A stretch of 5,886 bases of DNA from Actinomycetes bacterium (GTDB lineage Bacteria; Actinomycetota; Actinomycetes; Propionibacteriales; Nocardioidaceae): assembly GCA_023415395.1 (NCBI GenBank), contig JAEZKN010000247.1:1-5886 (forward strand), read 5' to 3'. The notes under the pieces were generated by a model that saw only the letters and a list, made by a program, of their open reading frames with translations, was not told the origin of the DNA and did not search any database. The position numbers and the translations under genes are program-made. Of this stretch, positions 5,227-5,886 are shown one piece after another; the stretch's first letter is position 1, and each line of letters begins with the position of its first letter.

Positions 5227-5886
5227 CTAGTCCGGGGCCCAGCAGCGGCCGAAGGTCTGGCCGGCGGCCCACTGCTGCTTGGTGGGCCACTCGTAGCCCC
5301 ACTGGTAGTCGAGGGCGCCCGCGGCGGCGTCGGCGCCGGCGTCCTGGCAGGGCGTCTCGCCGGCCTCACGCACCTCGGCGACACCGGGGTAGGGGCCCGC
5401 CTCGAAGGGCACGACCGCGATCGCGCGCCACGTGTGCCTCGCCGAGCACACGACGCGGGAGAAGTCGGGCGTGCCGGGCTCCGCGGTGCCGCACATGCCG
5501 TAGCGCTGGCGTCCCGCGTCGCTGTCGAGCACGCCGGCCAGCTTGCCGGTCAGCGGCGCCAGCTCCTCGTCGGTGGCGAGGGCGACCACGTCGCAGCGGT
5601 ACCAGGAGGCGCCGGCGTCGGACTCCTCGACCGACGGCGTGAACCAGACCGAGCGCAGCATCGAGAGCCGCTGGTCCGCCAGCGACCCGCCCACGAACGA
5701 GCCGAGACGCGAGGGGCACTCCGAGGCCACCTGCTGCTGCACCCGCTCGGAGTCGACCGCGAGGAGGTGGCCGTCGACCAGGGCGTCGATCGTGCCCACG
5801 GCGAAGGTCATCGAGGTGTGCCGCTGGGTGCAGGGGACCTGCCCGGCCGCGGCGGTGGGCGCGATCGCCTCCTCGTAGGTCAGGTC
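5227..5886 (-). CDS. Septum-formation-family protein, C-terminal part (start outside window)
   Basis: On the minus strand the frame is open from the window edge to a TAG at 5229-5227, giving 219 residues without their N-terminus. An internal ATG at 5811 is not the start, because family-like sequence (V-P-C-T-Q-R-H-T) continues upstream of it. The protein resembles the actinobacterial septum formation family (Pfam Septum_form), usually membrane-anchored or secreted lipoproteins named from one cell-division-linked member; the molecular role is not established. Counting from the window edge there are seven cysteines (19, 57, 98, 132, 147, 180, 215), as expected for a disulfide-bearing extracytoplasmic domain. 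The motif C-x-x-R-H-T occurs twice, at 19-24 and 147-152, each followed by a hydrophobic strand, suggesting two related halves. The C-terminus has the Y-x-W-G-Y-E-W-P, W-A-A-G-Q and G-R-C-W-A pattern typical of the family. A signal peptide or lipobox would lie outside the window and cannot be checked. The gene is convergent with the era group. Confidence 0.72.
   Translation of the reverse strand, partial: DLTYEEAIAPTAAAGQVPCTQRHTSMTFAVGTIDALVDGHLLAVDSERVQQQVASECPSRLGSFVGGSLADQRLSMLRSVWFTPSVEESDAGASWYRCDVVALATDEELAPLTGKLAGVLDSDAGRQRYGMCGTAEPGTPDFSRVVCSARHTWRAIAVVPFEAGPYPGVAEVREAGETPCQDAGADAAAGALDYQWGYEWPTKQQWAAGQTFGRCWAPD

Noticed and set aside
5055..5642. A 195-codon plus-strand frame through the intergenic repeat and the last gene.
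   Set aside because: The product is mostly Arg, Pro, Ser and Gly, crosses a repeat element, and lies opposite a frame with conserved Cys, His and Trp patterns.

Overview
This is a high-GC (by eye about 70% or more) actinobacterial chromosome segment. Four lines of evidence point to an actinomycete, most likely Nocardioides or a close relative in the Nocardioidaceae: an era gene next to a cytidine-deaminase-like gene, a tmsA/tmsB-type pair for 10-methyl fatty acids, a septum-formation-family protein, and an intergenic repeat of a type I associate with Nocardioides and related genera. The genus is an inference.

Layout. Positions 2-235 hold the C-terminal end of a cytidine-deaminase-like protein. 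A 28-base gap follows, with a 22-bp inverted repeat around a possible -10 element. Then come tmsA (264-1634, FAD-linked reductase) and tmsB (1631-2902, SAM-dependent fatty acyl methyltransferase), overlapping by 4 bases. A 66-base gap carries a well-spaced promoter that seems to start transcription exactly at the GTG of a siderophore-interacting-protein (SIP) family flavin reductase (2969-3745). That gene overlaps era (3738-4655) by 8 bases, and era overlaps a small NTF2/SnoaL-fold gene (4655-5038) by 1 base. The 188-base space 5039-5226 lies between convergent genes and holds GC-rich hairpins and a nested inverted-repeat element. The last gene (5227-5886, minus strand) is the C-terminal part of a secreted-type septum-formation-family protein whose start is outside the window.

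How the genes work together. TmsB should add a methylene carbon from SAM at C10 of an oleoyl-type phospholipid chain, and TmsA should reduce the 10-methylene intermediate to a 10-methyl branch (tuberculostearic-type acid), a membrane lipid typical of actinomycetes. The SIP-family reductase may be an independent iron-reduction gene or, more speculatively, a redox helper. Era is the essential GTPase for 30S ribosome maturation, and here its expression is probably tied to the SIP promoter. The deaminase-like gene and era are neighbours in the usual actinobacterial ybeY-corC-cdd-like-era order, so the three genes between them look like a lineage-specific insertion. Most of the window is ordinary core and lipid-metabolism sequence. 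The features most worth a second look are the regulatory elements at 244-265 and 2934-2971, the three-gene insertion, and the repeat at 5087-5208.
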